Shown here: positions 45,501 to 51,950 of the stretch, one piece after another
How positions within the stretch are numbered: position 1 is the first letter of the stretch
Layout: the number at the start of each line of letters is the position of its first letter
Origin: Imbricaverruca yamaguchii
Taxonomy: Eukaryota > Arthropoda > Thecostraca > Neoverrucidae
DNA length: 64,000 nucleotides
NCBI GenBank assembly: GCA_034440575.1
Contig: JAOTOL010001602.1
Coordinates: 2,204,501-2,268,500 of the forward strand
Reading direction: 5' to 3'
Notes under the pieces: generated by a model
What the model was told of the DNA's origin: nothing
Databases searched by the model: none
Seen by the model: only the letters and a program-made list of their open reading frames with translations
Position numbers and translations under genes: made by a program

Positions 45501-47014
45501 ACAAGTACTGCTCACTTCAGCTTAGTCATAGTGCGAGAAAAAGTATTTTCTTGGGGTGAATACGCTTTGAGCCTACACAAATAAACCCAAGAAAGTCTAC
45601 TTTTTCAACTCTGGGCTGGAAACACATGTAATTTGTGCTTCCTGAGTTCTCTTTTATTGGTAAAGCAATTGAAAGCTTGCATTTAAAAAGCTTGCCGCTA
45701 ACATGACCGCATCACGTTTGCAAAGAATACCTGATAAATGTAATAGAATAAGGTGGCATTGAGTGTGTTGCATAAGTATGGACAAGGTATGGCTTATTGC
45801 GCTCCCAACCTCCAGGCAATTGACAATACGCCGTGACAAGGAACTTGTTGACTAACACCTGCGCTCTCCTGGCAGCCCACGAAAGCATGCTAATGGGTCA
45901 AAATTTCGTGGAGGTGCTGAAATCTTGGACATAGGAAAAACCTACTTTGACACCTCAGCACAGCACATTCAAGTCTGGGATTCGTGCACCAAGCTCGGCA
46001 CAGGAGCTCAATTGCGAAAATACAGTTACAAATGTTGGCGCATGTGCATCAACAACAAACACAAAATCTGGTTCATCCAAAATTGACCGAGATTTTACTT
46101 AAATCAGGTTAATTTTTACACGTGGTGCATGTATCACAAGCTTCATCGCACTATACCGAATTGTCGAATGGGCGACGTAGCCACTTGCCCAACGGCTGAC
46201 TGGCAAGCCGAGTCGGAGTCGGCTGCACCGACACAGGTGGACCCACCATAAAGCTTTTCTCTCTAAACAAAGAATGATGAGAGCACTTCAAAGAAGTGCT
46301 CAAAATTCAAAATTAAAAGACCAGGTATAATATCGAGTAAATGACTTGAAATGCTGCAACAACAAAGTTATTTTTTACACCACAAAAGCATGGCGATCTG
46401 CCTAGGCTGGTCCTCAGGTAAGCTTTTGTTGCACAAGCATGGCAATAGACTCACTCAGGCTGCTACCCTTCCTCATAACAATAACATATACCAACATTCC
46501 AGACCCTGAAAAACCCAGGAAGCAAGCTATATATTAGCATAAAGTTAATTGCACATAAGACTGTTTTGATAAAACCTTGCACATATATTGAGGCAAACAA
46601 ATAGCCACTGTGCATGTTGTGAAGGCCCCAATGATGCATGGTGATTGTGGTGGTGGTTGGTTTTGCGACACGTCGACTATTCAGCCATGAAGAGTCGCCA
46701 ATCTCTCACGCCGATTGGTCACGGGCGAAGAGTAGCGACAGGCGATACTCGAACCCACAACCTTTCGATTGTGAAACGGTAACTTACCCCCAGGCTACTC
46801 ATCCCCTGTACTTGGTGATGAATGTCAAACAATATCCATAGCACCAACATCGAGCACATTGTCATAGCACATTAGCAGAACACTGACAATGCTACATCAT
46901 TTTCCTTAATGTTGGTATAAACAGGCATCCAATTAAGATGCAAACAAATAGCCAAAGCCTTTGTACTCCATGACTGAAGTACACAAAAAAGAACTCTTAC
47001 CTAAGTTGGGACAT
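22187..47014 (-). CDS. DENND1: DENND1 (connecdenn)-like Rab GEF, 12-exon model
   Basis: DENND1 proteins activate Rab35 on clathrin-coated and endosomal membranes through a tripartite uDENN-cDENN-dDENN domain. Exons run from 47,014 down to 22,187 with GT-AG borders and compatible phases, giving about 596 codons. Residues ~5-140 are uDENN-like ([30 protein letters not shown]). Residues ~141-297 are cDENN-like ([52 protein letters not shown]). Residues ~298-360 are dDENN-like ([27 protein letters not shown]). The Ser/Pro-rich C-terminus diverges. The NLTEY…LHER segment separates DENND1 from DENND2. Introns carry a LINE, a piggyBac, SINEs and minisatellites. The promoter, UTRs and last three exons are uncertain. 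Confidence 0.85.
22828..22860 (-). other. LINE 3'-terminal hairpin (second LINE)
   Basis: Minus strand: GGGCGC, a loop (tgtatgaccgaagcagttca), then GCGTCC. The third pair is G-U rather than G-C, so pairing is kept despite the change. It is followed by ctaagcccaaataacc. Confidence 0.75.
22935..23190. repeat. 70-bp tandem array inside the LINE 3' region
   Basis: Units start at 22,961, 23,031, 23,101 and (partial) 23,171 with agcaagcgcgagcaaacatc, then agtggaacagtgaaacgg. The period is exactly 70 bp. The array runs into the last codons of ORF2 (ending …[11 protein letters not shown]). Confidence 0.92.
23119..25960 (-). pseudogene. LINE ORF2 remnant: RT and RNase H
   Basis: Reverse transcriptase pieces: [15 protein letters not shown] (25,531-25,743), [11 protein letters not shown] (~25,400), motif [14 protein letters not shown] (~25,190) and a motif C region reading FVDAVAIWC where FVDD is expected, so a catalytic Asp is lost. 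The thumb region follows (24,783-24,016). RNase H (24,134-23,475) has [33 protein letters not shown] and NETADVAAK, so its acidic residues are intact. The cysteine tail ([15 protein letters not shown]) is at ~23,400. Several frameshifts and stops make it dead. Confidence 0.9.
25985..26385. other. Intron sequence
   Basis: No repeat family recognised. A 62-nt GC-rich segment near 26,285-26,345 has an AG acceptor and GT donor on the minus strand (gtgccagcag … TCCTGG/gtgagac) and could be a small unplaced exon, but no reading frame is convincing. Confidence 0.3.
26385..26625. repeat. ~42-44-bp tandem repeat
   Basis: Five units of ggttgaccatgcctccatgt followed by catactacggctgacaacc. Confidence 0.88.
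27318..27660. repeat. ~18-bp minisatellite
   Basis: About 18 units of ggtcaggtcagtgtggtacgg-type sequence, with higher-order blocks of about 54 bp (gtacgatggtctggtcagtg recurs). Open frames across it are artefacts. Confidence 0.9.
27953..28054 (-). CDS. DENND1: Candidate DENND1-like exon 11 (Pro-rich)
   Basis: The acceptor is gaccatttccag and the donor is GCAGAG/gtagcg; 102 nt, phase 0 at both ends. It encodes [20 protein letters not shown], then [14 protein letters not shown]. Proline-rich tails suit endocytic adaptors of this family, but low complexity makes this weak. If the donor is skipped, the frame runs on to a stop at 27,749 and this would be a terminal exon. Confidence 0.38.
28055..28429. 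other. Intron sequence
   Basis: A local duplication near 28,108-28,170 (ggtgttggacctaggtgt / ggtgttgggcctaggtgt). Nothing else recognised. Confidence 0.35.
28430..28600. repeat. Tandem copies of the exon 10 donor edge
   Basis: Plus-strand ctcacctcatctctcc (28,561) spans the exon 10 donor. Related blocks at 28,433 (ctcacctcgtctctccag), 28,495 and 28,528 repeat the ctcacc…ctcc pattern, giving extra GTGAG donors and partial copies of the exon end. Confidence 0.6.
28566..28713 (-). CDS. DENND1: DENND1-like exon 10 (disordered tail)
   Basis: The acceptor is ctcctcag and the donor is GATGAG/gtgaga; 148 nt, phase 2 to phase 0, matching exon 9. It encodes [16 protein letters not shown], then [20 protein letters not shown]. 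Splice sites and phase support it. There is no known domain. The donor edge has diverged tandem copies downstream (28,430-28,560). Confidence 0.62.
28774..28855 (+). mobile_element. Solo hairpin retroposon, 56 bp, with 13-bp TSD
   Basis: The insert 28,787-28,842 begins tgggcgcc, closes with gatgcgcccc, then aaagcccaaataatcaaaca. It is flanked by exact copies of tatactccaagca (28,774-28,786 and 28,843-28,855). It lies in the intron between exons 9 and 10, antisense to the gene. Confidence 0.92.
29032..29345 (-). CDS. DENND1: DENND1-like exon 9 (end of dDENN, Pro/Ser-rich tail)
   Basis: The acceptor is cgcggacag and the donor is GACCG/gtgagtgg; 314 nt, phase 0 to phase 2. It begins [16 protein letters not shown], completing dDENN directly after exon 8, then [18 protein letters not shown] and a Ser/Pro-rich segment ([11 protein letters not shown]). 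The part after GDGY is more divergent than usual. Its acceptor and first 12 nt are duplicated upstream (period 66 bp). Confidence 0.8.
29334..29455. repeat. Tandem duplication of the exon 9 acceptor
   Basis: Copies of ctcgccgacaaactgtccgc start at 29,334 and 29,400 (period 66 bp). The first spans the real acceptor and first codons of exon 9. The second makes an upstream look-alike acceptor. Confidence 0.85.
29790..29904 (-). CDS. DENND1: DENND1-like exon 8 (dDENN)
   Basis: The acceptor is gtgctgcag and the donor is GAGCGG/gtgagac; 115 nt, phase 2 to phase 0. It encodes [20 protein letters not shown], then [22 protein letters not shown] and RPFL…TQMF are dDENN hallmarks. Confidence 0.92.
29905..30383. 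other. Intron sequence
   Basis: Nothing recognised. A run near 30,352-30,380 (ctctcccatacaaccgtgc) recurs at 30,429 around the TA repeats. Confidence 0.35.
30384..30548. repeat. Two (TA)n microsatellites with duplicated flank
   Basis: (TA)n at 30,386-30,417 and 30,479-30,548, each preceded by tctcccatacaac-gtgcaaat. Confidence 0.95.
30630..30739 (-). CDS. DENND1: DENND1-like exon 7 (cDENN/dDENN linker)
   Basis: The acceptor is gcggcacag and the donor is ATCAG/gtgcgt; 110 nt, phase 0 to phase 2. It encodes [16 protein letters not shown], then [20 protein letters not shown], matching the family's helix with a conserved GYR. The acceptor borders a long tandem array. Confidence 0.88.
30731..31195. 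repeat. ~40/80-bp tandem array abutting the exon 7 acceptor
   Basis: Units contain ctgtgccgcacatac, then ggtcataacccaac. They start at the exon 7 acceptor itself (30,739-30,752) and recur at about 30,803, 30,837, 30,868, 30,940 and onward, with increasing divergence and a later ~80-bp period (gtcatacaggctagtgcagtg). Confidence 0.82.
31196..31426. other. Intron sequence
   Basis: AT-rich with diverged repeats of atggggtgtata-type strings. No gene. Confidence 0.35.
31427..31611 (+). mobile_element. tRNA-derived SINE (family B) with 11-bp TSD
   Basis: The element 31,438-31,600 is flanked by exact aagaataaaac (31,427-31,437 and 31,601-31,611). The tRNA-like head is ggggcctcggtagcttagat with a decayed box B. 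The body has gaccaatcggtgtgat. The 3' part has gggtggcggc … tgtgtcgtaaaa and a short tail. Body and tail match the minus-strand copy at 46.65-46.81 kb. Confidence 0.82.
31612..34435. other. AT-rich intron sequence
   Basis: No gene found. Segments at 33,480-33,520 (gttgggcagcaaaataacacc) and 33,790-33,835 (cctttgtatgcttcatgg) are diverged copies of sequences at 49,540-49,570 and 50,245-50,290, so an old dispersed repeat spans part of this stretch. Confidence 0.4.
34440..34760. repeat. ~31-bp degenerate tandem repeat
   Basis: Units of the type catactggtcgtagcacac followed by atgtaccgaac (best at 34,520-34,640), decaying on both sides. Confidence 0.7.
34766..34838 (-). mobile_element. Solo hairpin retroposon, 55 bp, with 9-bp TSD
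   Basis: The insert 34,775-34,829 (plus strand: gattattattggagttt, then agaagcgcatcgactgg, then gtcatgtagcgcccggt) is flanked by ggggttggt at 34,766-34,774 and 34,830-34,838. It is in minus orientation, with an (AAT)n-type tail. Confidence 0.87.
35115..35150. other. Perfect 14-bp-stem hairpin
   Basis: ccgtatgtgttcga and its exact reverse complement are separated by 8 nt (ttggtgag). Confidence 0.9.
35274..35507 (-). CDS. DENND1: DENND1-like exon 6 (cDENN core)
   Basis: The acceptor is ctggcgcag and the donor is GACATG/gtgagg; 234 nt, phase 0. It encodes [20 protein letters not shown], then [18 protein letters not shown] and LQALPADM. These are the cDENN LLYP-W-…-P-LP, P-L-G and D-D…LP motifs. 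A second acceptor (gctgcccag) lies 9 nt inside. The exon's 5' edge is copied into a 100-bp tandem array. Confidence 0.92.
35481..35830. repeat. 100-bp tandem array seeded on the exon 6 acceptor
   Basis: cagcgggtacagcagcgcct starts at 35,481, 35,581, 35,681 (one change) and about 35,775. The period is exactly 100 bp, with a related half-unit (gtacagtagcgcctgggcag). The first unit overlaps the first 27 nt of exon 6, so each copy carries a look-alike acceptor plus a partial LLYP-coding segment. Confidence 0.93.
36013..36211 (+). mobile_element. tRNA-derived SINE (family A), full-length, with TSD
   Basis: The element 36,023-36,201 is flanked by agttacaggg (36,013-36,022) and agttataggg (36,202-36,211), one mismatch. 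The class II tRNA-like head is clear: gtggccgaatggttgagg (box A) and cccgggttcaatacccg (box B with T-stem). The body gggacatttcccaatcccg, then gacgccattagccgttaa, ends in an (AAAC)n-type tail. Confidence 0.92.
36212..36950. other. Intron sequence
   Basis: A 61-codon open frame (36,462-36,647, +) begins with a signal-peptide-like hydrophobic run ([18 protein letters not shown]). With no homology or transcript evidence I do not call it a gene. Confidence 0.3.
36951..37079 (-). CDS. DENND1: DENND1-like exon 5 (start of cDENN)
   Basis: The acceptor is tcgccag and the donor is GTCCAG/gtaaat; 129 nt, phase 0 at both ends. It encodes [11 protein letters not shown], then [17 protein letters not shown] and LSSCVQ. 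The NLTEY…LHER…TSS segment is the strongest evidence for DENND1 over other DENN families. Confidence 0.92.
37302..37365 (-). mobile_element. Solo hairpin retroposon, 40 bp, with TSD
   Basis: The insert 37,314-37,353 (plus strand: gggggcttaggggcgcatc, then gactgcagtggtcatgcagcg) is flanked by tactcatggatc (37,302-37,313) and tacttctggatc (37,354-37,365), 12 bp with two mismatches. Confidence 0.75.
37366..38165. other. Intron sequence
   Basis: No gene or repeat recognised. Confidence 0.4.
38166..38395. repeat. 33-bp array with phased CCAAT boxes
   Basis: Seven units of gccgatcgggccgtgcgcgg followed by ccgctgattggct. Inverted CCAAT boxes (attgg) lie at 38,207, 38,240, 38,273 and 38,339. The unit at 38,306 has attga instead. 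Confidence 0.92.
39432..39470. terminator. Two abutting perfect hairpins just 3' of the transposase stop
   Basis: gtccacag/ctgtggac (2-nt loop, 39,432-39,449) is followed at once by cctgtgctag/ctagcacagg (2-nt loop, 39,449-39,470). The transposase stop codon is at 39,476-39,478. A role in 3'-end processing or as a terminal structure is inference. Confidence 0.45.
39476..41217 (-). pseudogene. piggyBac transposase with one frameshift and one in-frame stop
   Basis: DDE-family transposase that would excise and insert at TTAA. From ATG at 41,217 the acidic N-terminal region ([14 protein letters not shown]) leads to a frameshift near 40,950-40,980. The next frame holds the core: [23 protein letters not shown] and [14 protein letters not shown] carry the three catalytic Asp. 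A TGA at 39,815 follows GKKWYW; the same frame resumes [14 protein letters not shown]. The C-terminal zinc-binding tail has [14 protein letters not shown], then CNVAICFKC. Two lesions only, so inactivation looks recent. Confidence 0.93.
41755..42848. other. Intron sequence
   Basis: Short gttaacaaac repeats lie at 42,560-42,602. No gene found. Confidence 0.4.
42849..42959 (-). CDS. DENND1: DENND1-like exon 4 (uDENN/cDENN linker)
   Basis: The acceptor is ctgcggcag and the donor is GGAACG/gtgagc; 111 nt, phase 0. It encodes [19 protein letters not shown], then AVPSSGG and LQAQLPDG. The first 53 nt plus the acceptor are duplicated upstream in a 112/114-bp tandem array (42,907-43,153). Confidence 0.82.
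42907..43153. repeat. 112/114-bp tandem duplication covering the exon 4 acceptor
   Basis: Units start at 42,907, 43,019 and 43,133 (partial) with tacagggtgtccagacaggc. The first includes 53 nt of exon 4 and its acceptor. The second repeats both almost exactly, so an intact-looking upstream acceptor with an open partial exon exists. Confidence 0.95.
43154..43940. other. Intron sequence
   Basis: No gene or repeat recognised. Confidence 0.4.
43941..44076 (-). CDS. DENND1: DENND1-like exon 3 (uDENN core)
   Basis: The acceptor is gtccgcccag and the donor is TACAAG/gtaggt. The 136 nt complete the codon from exon 2 and add 45 residues with [26 protein letters not shown] and HNTFYK. The FSFV…GFCR…LSxLPW…FYK order is the uDENN signature. 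Confidence 0.9.
44515..44673 (-). CDS. DENND1: DENND1-like exon 2 (start of uDENN)
   Basis: The acceptor is tttgcag and the donor is AAAAG/gtttg. The exon has 159 nt, entry phase 2, exit phase 2. It encodes [12 protein letters not shown], then [10 protein letters not shown] and [10 protein letters not shown], the characteristic N-terminal DENND1 sequence in which a Phe-rich strand is followed by the FP-E-Y and VP-F-PC elements. Confidence 0.88.
44674..46638. other. Intron sequence with a perfect hairpin
   Basis: A 19-bp-stem hairpin lies at 45,081-45,125 (separate entry). A possible old hairpin-family copy lies at ~45,262-45,300 (gagtgcatcgacaatatgg). A ~60-bp duplication near 46,380-46,470 repeats gcatggcgatctgcc / gcatggcaatagac. 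Otherwise AT-rich and unassigned. Confidence 0.4.
45081..45125. other. Perfect 19-bp-stem hairpin
   Basis: tagacgttcgcttgagggt and its exact reverse complement are separated by gttcagt. There are no mismatches, unlike the decayed repeats around it. Confidence 0.93.
46639..46819 (-). mobile_element. tRNA-derived SINE (family B), minus strand
   Basis: Minus strand: head ggggatgagtagcctggggg, box B gttgtgggttcgagtat, body gaccaatcggcgtgagag, then a 3' hairpin (ggcgac … gtgtcgc) and a (CCA)n-type tail. Short flanking tggtgat copies (46,639-46,645 and 46,813-46,819) may be the target duplication. The 3' hairpin and (CCA)n tail match the end of the RNase-H LINE. Confidence 0.78.
47001..47014 (-). 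CDS. DENND1: DENND1-like exon 1 (start codon, 14 nt of CDS)
   Basis: Minus strand: ATG TCC CAA CTT AG followed by gtaagag, a consensus donor. It ends in phase 2, as exon 2 requires, and gives MSQLR before [10 protein letters not shown]. That spacing from Met to the first conserved Phe is close to the family's usual length. It is short, so it is the least certain of the N-terminal exons. Confidence 0.5.
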
Positions 47015-47935
47015 CCTCAGAAGCGTCAATGCACCATGCTCAATAAATGTTATGTATCTGTGGATTATAAGAGTATAATGTGACTATGTAGCAATTTGGC
47101 ATAATTCATTCACTTATTAGCAACTGGAAGCTTAGTGATGTAGTTCATTCTTGCAGCTTCATTTGGCATCTGCAAACACAGTTTATCATGGCTGAGGTCA
47201 CAATTCTTGCTTCTATGCTTGCATGTTCTCTTACAATGTAACACATGACAGAACTATGCTGTTCTCTCAATACATGTTTCTATACTCTTTATTCCAATGA
47301 AGATGGTCATTCTTAGCTAGTTGACATACTGAAATATCCCCCCTTCTATTCTTGACATCAATATACAGACATCCTAGCCACACCCAAGTGTGGATTCTGG
47401 TTAGGACATACCAATGGCCACTGATATCACACATGGACATGAGCCAACACTAGGTTCTACAATTGAATACTTTCAGGATAAAAATATTATAAATAAGATT
47501 ATCTACCAATGATGGCTCAATTTCCTAGCATTGGTATGACATATGTATTTATGCATTGGGTAGACCATGAGACCCAGACCACAGTCATGGCTACAAATGG
47601 AAACCAATTGATGGCTGTTGAGTGAGTGGCTCATATTATAAATTCCAAGGAGTTCATACATAACAACCAAAAATGTATCAATTTGTGCTCAACATACCAA
47701 ACATTTATAAAAAATCAAATGGAACATTTATCTTTATGGAGAAATTAAAATGCAATGTGCATGGATAAAGATTGCTAAATATTTGTGATTCCCCCCCCCC
47801 ACACACACACACACCACTGCATAAGGTCTGAAAGAGCAAGAAGAGAACAAAATGTGCAAAGGACCATTACTCATTGCCAGTGCATGAGCAAGAAATCACA
47901 CTGCAAATTACCCACACTTGATCTGCTCTGAAGGT
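47015..47935. other. AT-rich sequence 5' of the DENND1-like start
   Basis: Any 5' UTR or promoter of the gene would lie here or further right. I see no TATA or CpG island. A C-run and short (AC)n are at 47,791-47,814. Confidence 0.35.
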
Positions 47936-47939
47936 TATC

Positions 47940-49125
47940 GATCATTAAAAGTACCAAAGGGTCTTTAATTGTAAAATATAGTATTTAGCAGTATGAGGGG
48001 CCTTCCAGTCATAAGAAATCATTTGGCAGTTTCATGGGTCCTTCAACACTAGCCATGGGCCTTATACCATTTACTGAGTGCCCTTTAATTGTCAAATGGC
48101 CTCAAAAGCAGCACTGCATCCAACACAGGTAGTAGGGCCATTTGTATTTGTTGGTATGTAAACAAGTCCTTCAGCAGCTATAGACCCCTCTCACAGCCAC
48201 AGGCAGCCATCTGCCATTACAGAGTGCCTATGAGAGTCACTAGGGGCCCCGTTGAATGTTCAGTGGGTGATCTGATACCAACAAAAGACCTTTTGAGAGC
48301 CACAGAGGGCCCTTTCATAGCTACATATGGCCATGTGAAAGAAACAATGGCATTTTGCTGGTCAAACTTAACACATAAAATTCCAGAGGACTATCTGGAA
48401 GATACAGAAGGCTCTCCAAAATTTGCATCCAGCATTCTGACAGTGTTGGAGTTTCTTGGACAGTCAGAGGTGACCATTTGATAATTGCATCCTTTGACAT
48501 ATACAGAGAGCCTGATGAAAGCTACAGAGGTTTGTTTGTCTGTTTATTGGTTGGTTCACGACACACTTTATGCACATTCACGGCTAATGGCGCCGCCCAC
48601 ACTGCTTCGCCGGTGGGCTGCGGGATTGGGAAAGCTACAGAGGTAGACATTTTAAATTTACAACAGGTATTGCTGGTAACAAAGAGTCCTGTAACATGCA
48701 CACATGATGCCATTAATATGTAGAGCAAGTGGGACAGAGAGCCATCTGTCAGTGATATTCAAAGGGTCTTTAGCTATCTACAGATGGCTATGATTTGGTT
48801 GAAGCACCCTGAAACTACAATGACTAACTAACAGATGGCTAGCTTACAGATACATAATATTTTTTTATAAGTATGGGGGACAGTTCACTAGCTATAATTA
48901 TATGGTTCTCTGACAGCTAGAGAGTTCCCTACTGGCTAGGAGTGATCCTTTTGTATGTTCTAGAGGGTCATGTGATGGATATAGAAAGCCCCCAGTGAGT
49001 GAAACAAGGCCATTGCCACTGAGGGGCCTTAAAAATGGAGTCTCATTTCATAGTCATGTGGTCCTTTAATAGTTATATTTATACAGGTTCCTATAAATGT
49101 AGATGGTAGATAAGTTTTATGTGAT
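47940..49125. repeat. Highly degenerate ~40-45-bp tandem array
   Basis: Loosely repeated blocks of the type gggccctttcatagctac followed by agatggccatgtgaa recur through the stretch (for example 48,306, 48,500, 48,770, 48,890). It is too diverged for a firm unit. A SINE A fragment is inserted at 48,532. Confidence 0.4.
48517..48644 (-). mobile_element. 5'-truncated SINE family A with 15-bp TSD
   Basis: The insert 48,532-48,629 is the 3' ~98 bp of SINE A in minus orientation (plus strand: ttcacgacacactttatgc, acggctaatggcgccgcc, ctgcgggattggg). It is flanked by exact gaaagctacagaggt at 48,517-48,531 and 48,630-48,644. It lacks the tRNA head, so truncation occurred on insertion. Confidence 0.93.
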
Positions 49126-49600
49126 CCAACATCAGTAAGTCTTAGGTAATCCAACATATTAGGCCTGCATTAGGCTAGCTTAAGTGTTGGATGCATAGTT
49201 TGATTGCTCTTCATCATATATTACGTCCCCACAAAAAAACTCTTGCTGTACACTTTCTCTAAATTCTACTGAGCATGTGAAGATCATACATCTGCATGAT
49301 TGATGTTCATGGTGTTCATTAATGTTGGCTGAATTGGAATTTTCGGGCTCATCAATTATGTCAGTTATGCAACTATGTTTGCTTGCTGAATGATTGGTAC
49401 ATTTGCAGTTCAAGGTACTTCCTGATATCTTGAACTTTTTAGCAAATGAATGTGCCTGTGAATGTGCCAAACATGATGTGATAACATGCTTAATGTAGAA
49501 TGCTTTTGATGACTTCTCCACAAACATACCACAACTTTTCAGTTGGGTAGCAAAATAACACCAAAAAAAGGGGGCTAGAGGGGTACTCTTCAAGTATTGG
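49126..49600. other. Unassigned AT-rich sequence
   Basis: Contains a diverged copy (49,540-49,570) of the dispersed repeat also at 33,480. A 137-codon minus-strand frame (49,180-49,593) is cysteine-containing but unrecognised. Confidence 0.35.
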
Positions 49601-49618
49601 CCCTCACACTTCCTTTAT

Positions 49619-49913
49619 CTCAACAATATATCCACGCCATCATCAGCTGACTTCCAGTTAGCTGTTGGTGATGTCACTCAAATGCACCAAGACACACCCC
49701 TATCTGGATGCACTGAATGGCCCAAGGGCATCACCAGTAACATTTCCAAGGGCTAGGTTTGGTTAGATTAGGTTAGGTTTTCAACACATTAGAAGTATTC
49801 CTGGTGATGCCATGGGGTCATTAATTGCACACAGTTGGATATATCTGTGCATTTCAGTGAATCACCAACAGCTGACTGACAGTCAGCTGGTGATGACACA
49901 GATACATTGTTGA
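49619..49913. repeat. ~125-bp inverted repeat (foldback) with a TTAGG-like loop
   Basis: The left arm (49,619-49,747) and right arm (49,792-49,913) are inverted copies with moderate divergence (catcatcagctgac … gctgttggtgat versus atcaccaacagctgac … gtcagctggtgatga). The short spacer holds ggttagattaggttagg. Confidence 0.78.
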
Positions 49914-50815
49914 TATACAGAAAGCAGGAGGGGTAATACTTGTAGATTGGAGTTGGGTAGTATGGAAAAATTGTAATATAAAATAAAAAGTAATAAAGGT
50001 AATATGAAAAGCAACATTCAAAATATTTATCTAAAAAATGTAACATAACCTAGCCATCAAGGTGAGAAACTAGTTCTTATTCATTACAAATTTCCAAACA
50101 TTTTTTTTTATCTCAGAAATTGTTAAATGAAATTAGAAAAACTGAGCCTAACCTATCCTATCCTGAACTGCTTTTGAAGAAAAAAACTTCTTATTCCCCC
50201 CAAAAAAACGAATTAAACAAACAAAAACAAAAGTATAACCCAACCAAGCCTAGCCCCTTTGTATGTTTATGGAGGTTAAACTATGTGGAAAACTTAGGTT
50301 AGGCTTGTGGTTGGGTGCAAAAAACAGTATTATTGTAGATGAAGGTAAAATTTGATTTTTTTGGAATTAATAGTGTATTTTAGCATGAAAAGATGTGACC
50401 ACTCATTTTCTCTGCAAATAATTATTTTTTTAGTGATTGCTTATTTGGGCTTAAAGGAGTGCAAACTATGAGGTTATTTAGCACCAAAAAGGATTACTTT
50501 CCAGTTGGCAAAGGAATACATGACCATAACCTTCACTCTACAAATATAGTCAATCCTGTATAATTATCTGAACCTGGTGTCAGACATGATAAACAAGATG
50601 TTCAACACTTCATGCACTCAATTCAATGCTCTTAACATAAAAACTTCATATTTCTGGTTGAATTATATTAATTCCCTCAATACATCCCTCATTACATGTG
50701 TCTGTAGCATTCAATCAATCTAGTTAGGTTAGGTTAGGTTATATTATATCATGGTTTAACACCTATATATTATATATTGTTGCATTACCTAAGTCTAAGT
50801 TATGTTAGGTTAGGT
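49753..50815. repeat. Interstitial TTAGG-type telomere-like runs
   Basis: ttagattaggttaggtt (49,763-49,779), cctaacctatcctatcc (50,151, inverted), cttaggttagg (50,294), gttaggttaggttaggtta (50,723-50,741) and gttaggttaggtg (50,803-50,815). Confidence 0.75.
50433..50486 (-). mobile_element. Solo hairpin of the LINE 3'-end family (diverged)
   Basis: Plus strand: tgattgcttatttgggctta, then aaggagtgcaaactatg, then gttatttagcacc. It matches the tail-plus-hairpin order of the family, with a weakened stem. No target duplication is visible. Confidence 0.6.
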
Positions 50816-51950
50816 GATTTCTTCATGATTTATCTTCATATATCATTTTTTAAATTCTTGATTGAATAGTTGACATTTGGTCTGTTCCTGACCAGGGTGG
50901 GAAACTTGCTTTCTGGGTTTGGAGTCAGAGTGCAAACATATTTATTCCGGATTACATTTTCCTGGACATATTATTTTTCATGCATGGAATCTATTTGCTG
51001 GTAACCGACAAGAAAATCATACATACCTAGTCAGTGTCTATGTAATATGCATAAGTAATACAAATCATCATTTTTGGTCGCATCAAAGCATAGAAACAAA
51101 GAAGTGAGCAATGGATGGCACTGCAAGACAGGGAGTTGTGATCAGCTCAGCTTTGTCTCTCATAACTCACAGGAGCAATGCACCTTCCTTTCATGGTTGG
51201 TCTCAGCACAATGCTAGGCAAAATGAAAAACAAAAACGAATAATTCACTCTTCACCCTCAGCTCAGAGTGACACCTACCTACATATGCAGCCAATTCCCT
51301 GCATGATACAGACCCAACACCACTACCTCACAGTCGGAAGCGACAGTGGTGCACAAAGGATCAGTCAAGGTCTTGTGTTTGCAGCCTGGCACTGTTAAGT
51401 GGTCAAAACATGTGTTCAAAGTTGCTAATGGTTGTATCATTTAAAAAAATACCTTGGCTTGATTGGTTGAAAAACAGTTTTTGTAACAGAAAATGCTAAC
51501 TCAGCAAATTCCGATAGGCATCCTCCGGCACTCTGGAAGCGTCTCTTAAAACAGTCAGTTTTTTCCCACTATAGGGTGGCTCGAAAGCAAGTTTCTGGAG
51601 ACGCACAGGCCGAATTTGTAGCAACCAGAGGCCACTATATTCAGTGTGCAGGCACAAAGGTCAGAGTGTTGTCGTCAGCATTTTTGCTGGTTGTGGTTTT
51701 GTGTGGTGTGTGGATGCTGTCTGTGTGCTTGATGGTATGAAAAGTGTATAGTTATTTGGTAACAGTAAGTAGAATAACATGTTTGGTGGATATTTTCTTC
51801 AATCTTGTATTATATTTTTAGTGGTATTTTTGTTCCTTCTGCATGTTTGTGTCGGAGTACATGTGGAGCCCATTCTATCCAGTATGAATCCAGAGTGAAA
51901 AAATGTTTTAAGAGATGGAATCTCTTAAGAAGTGCTCTTAATTCATACCC
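50816..51950. other. Unassigned AT-rich sequence
   Basis: No gene or clear repeat. A partial tctgttcctgacc at ~50,880 resembles the terminal repeat of the MITE at 51,951. Confidence 0.35.
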
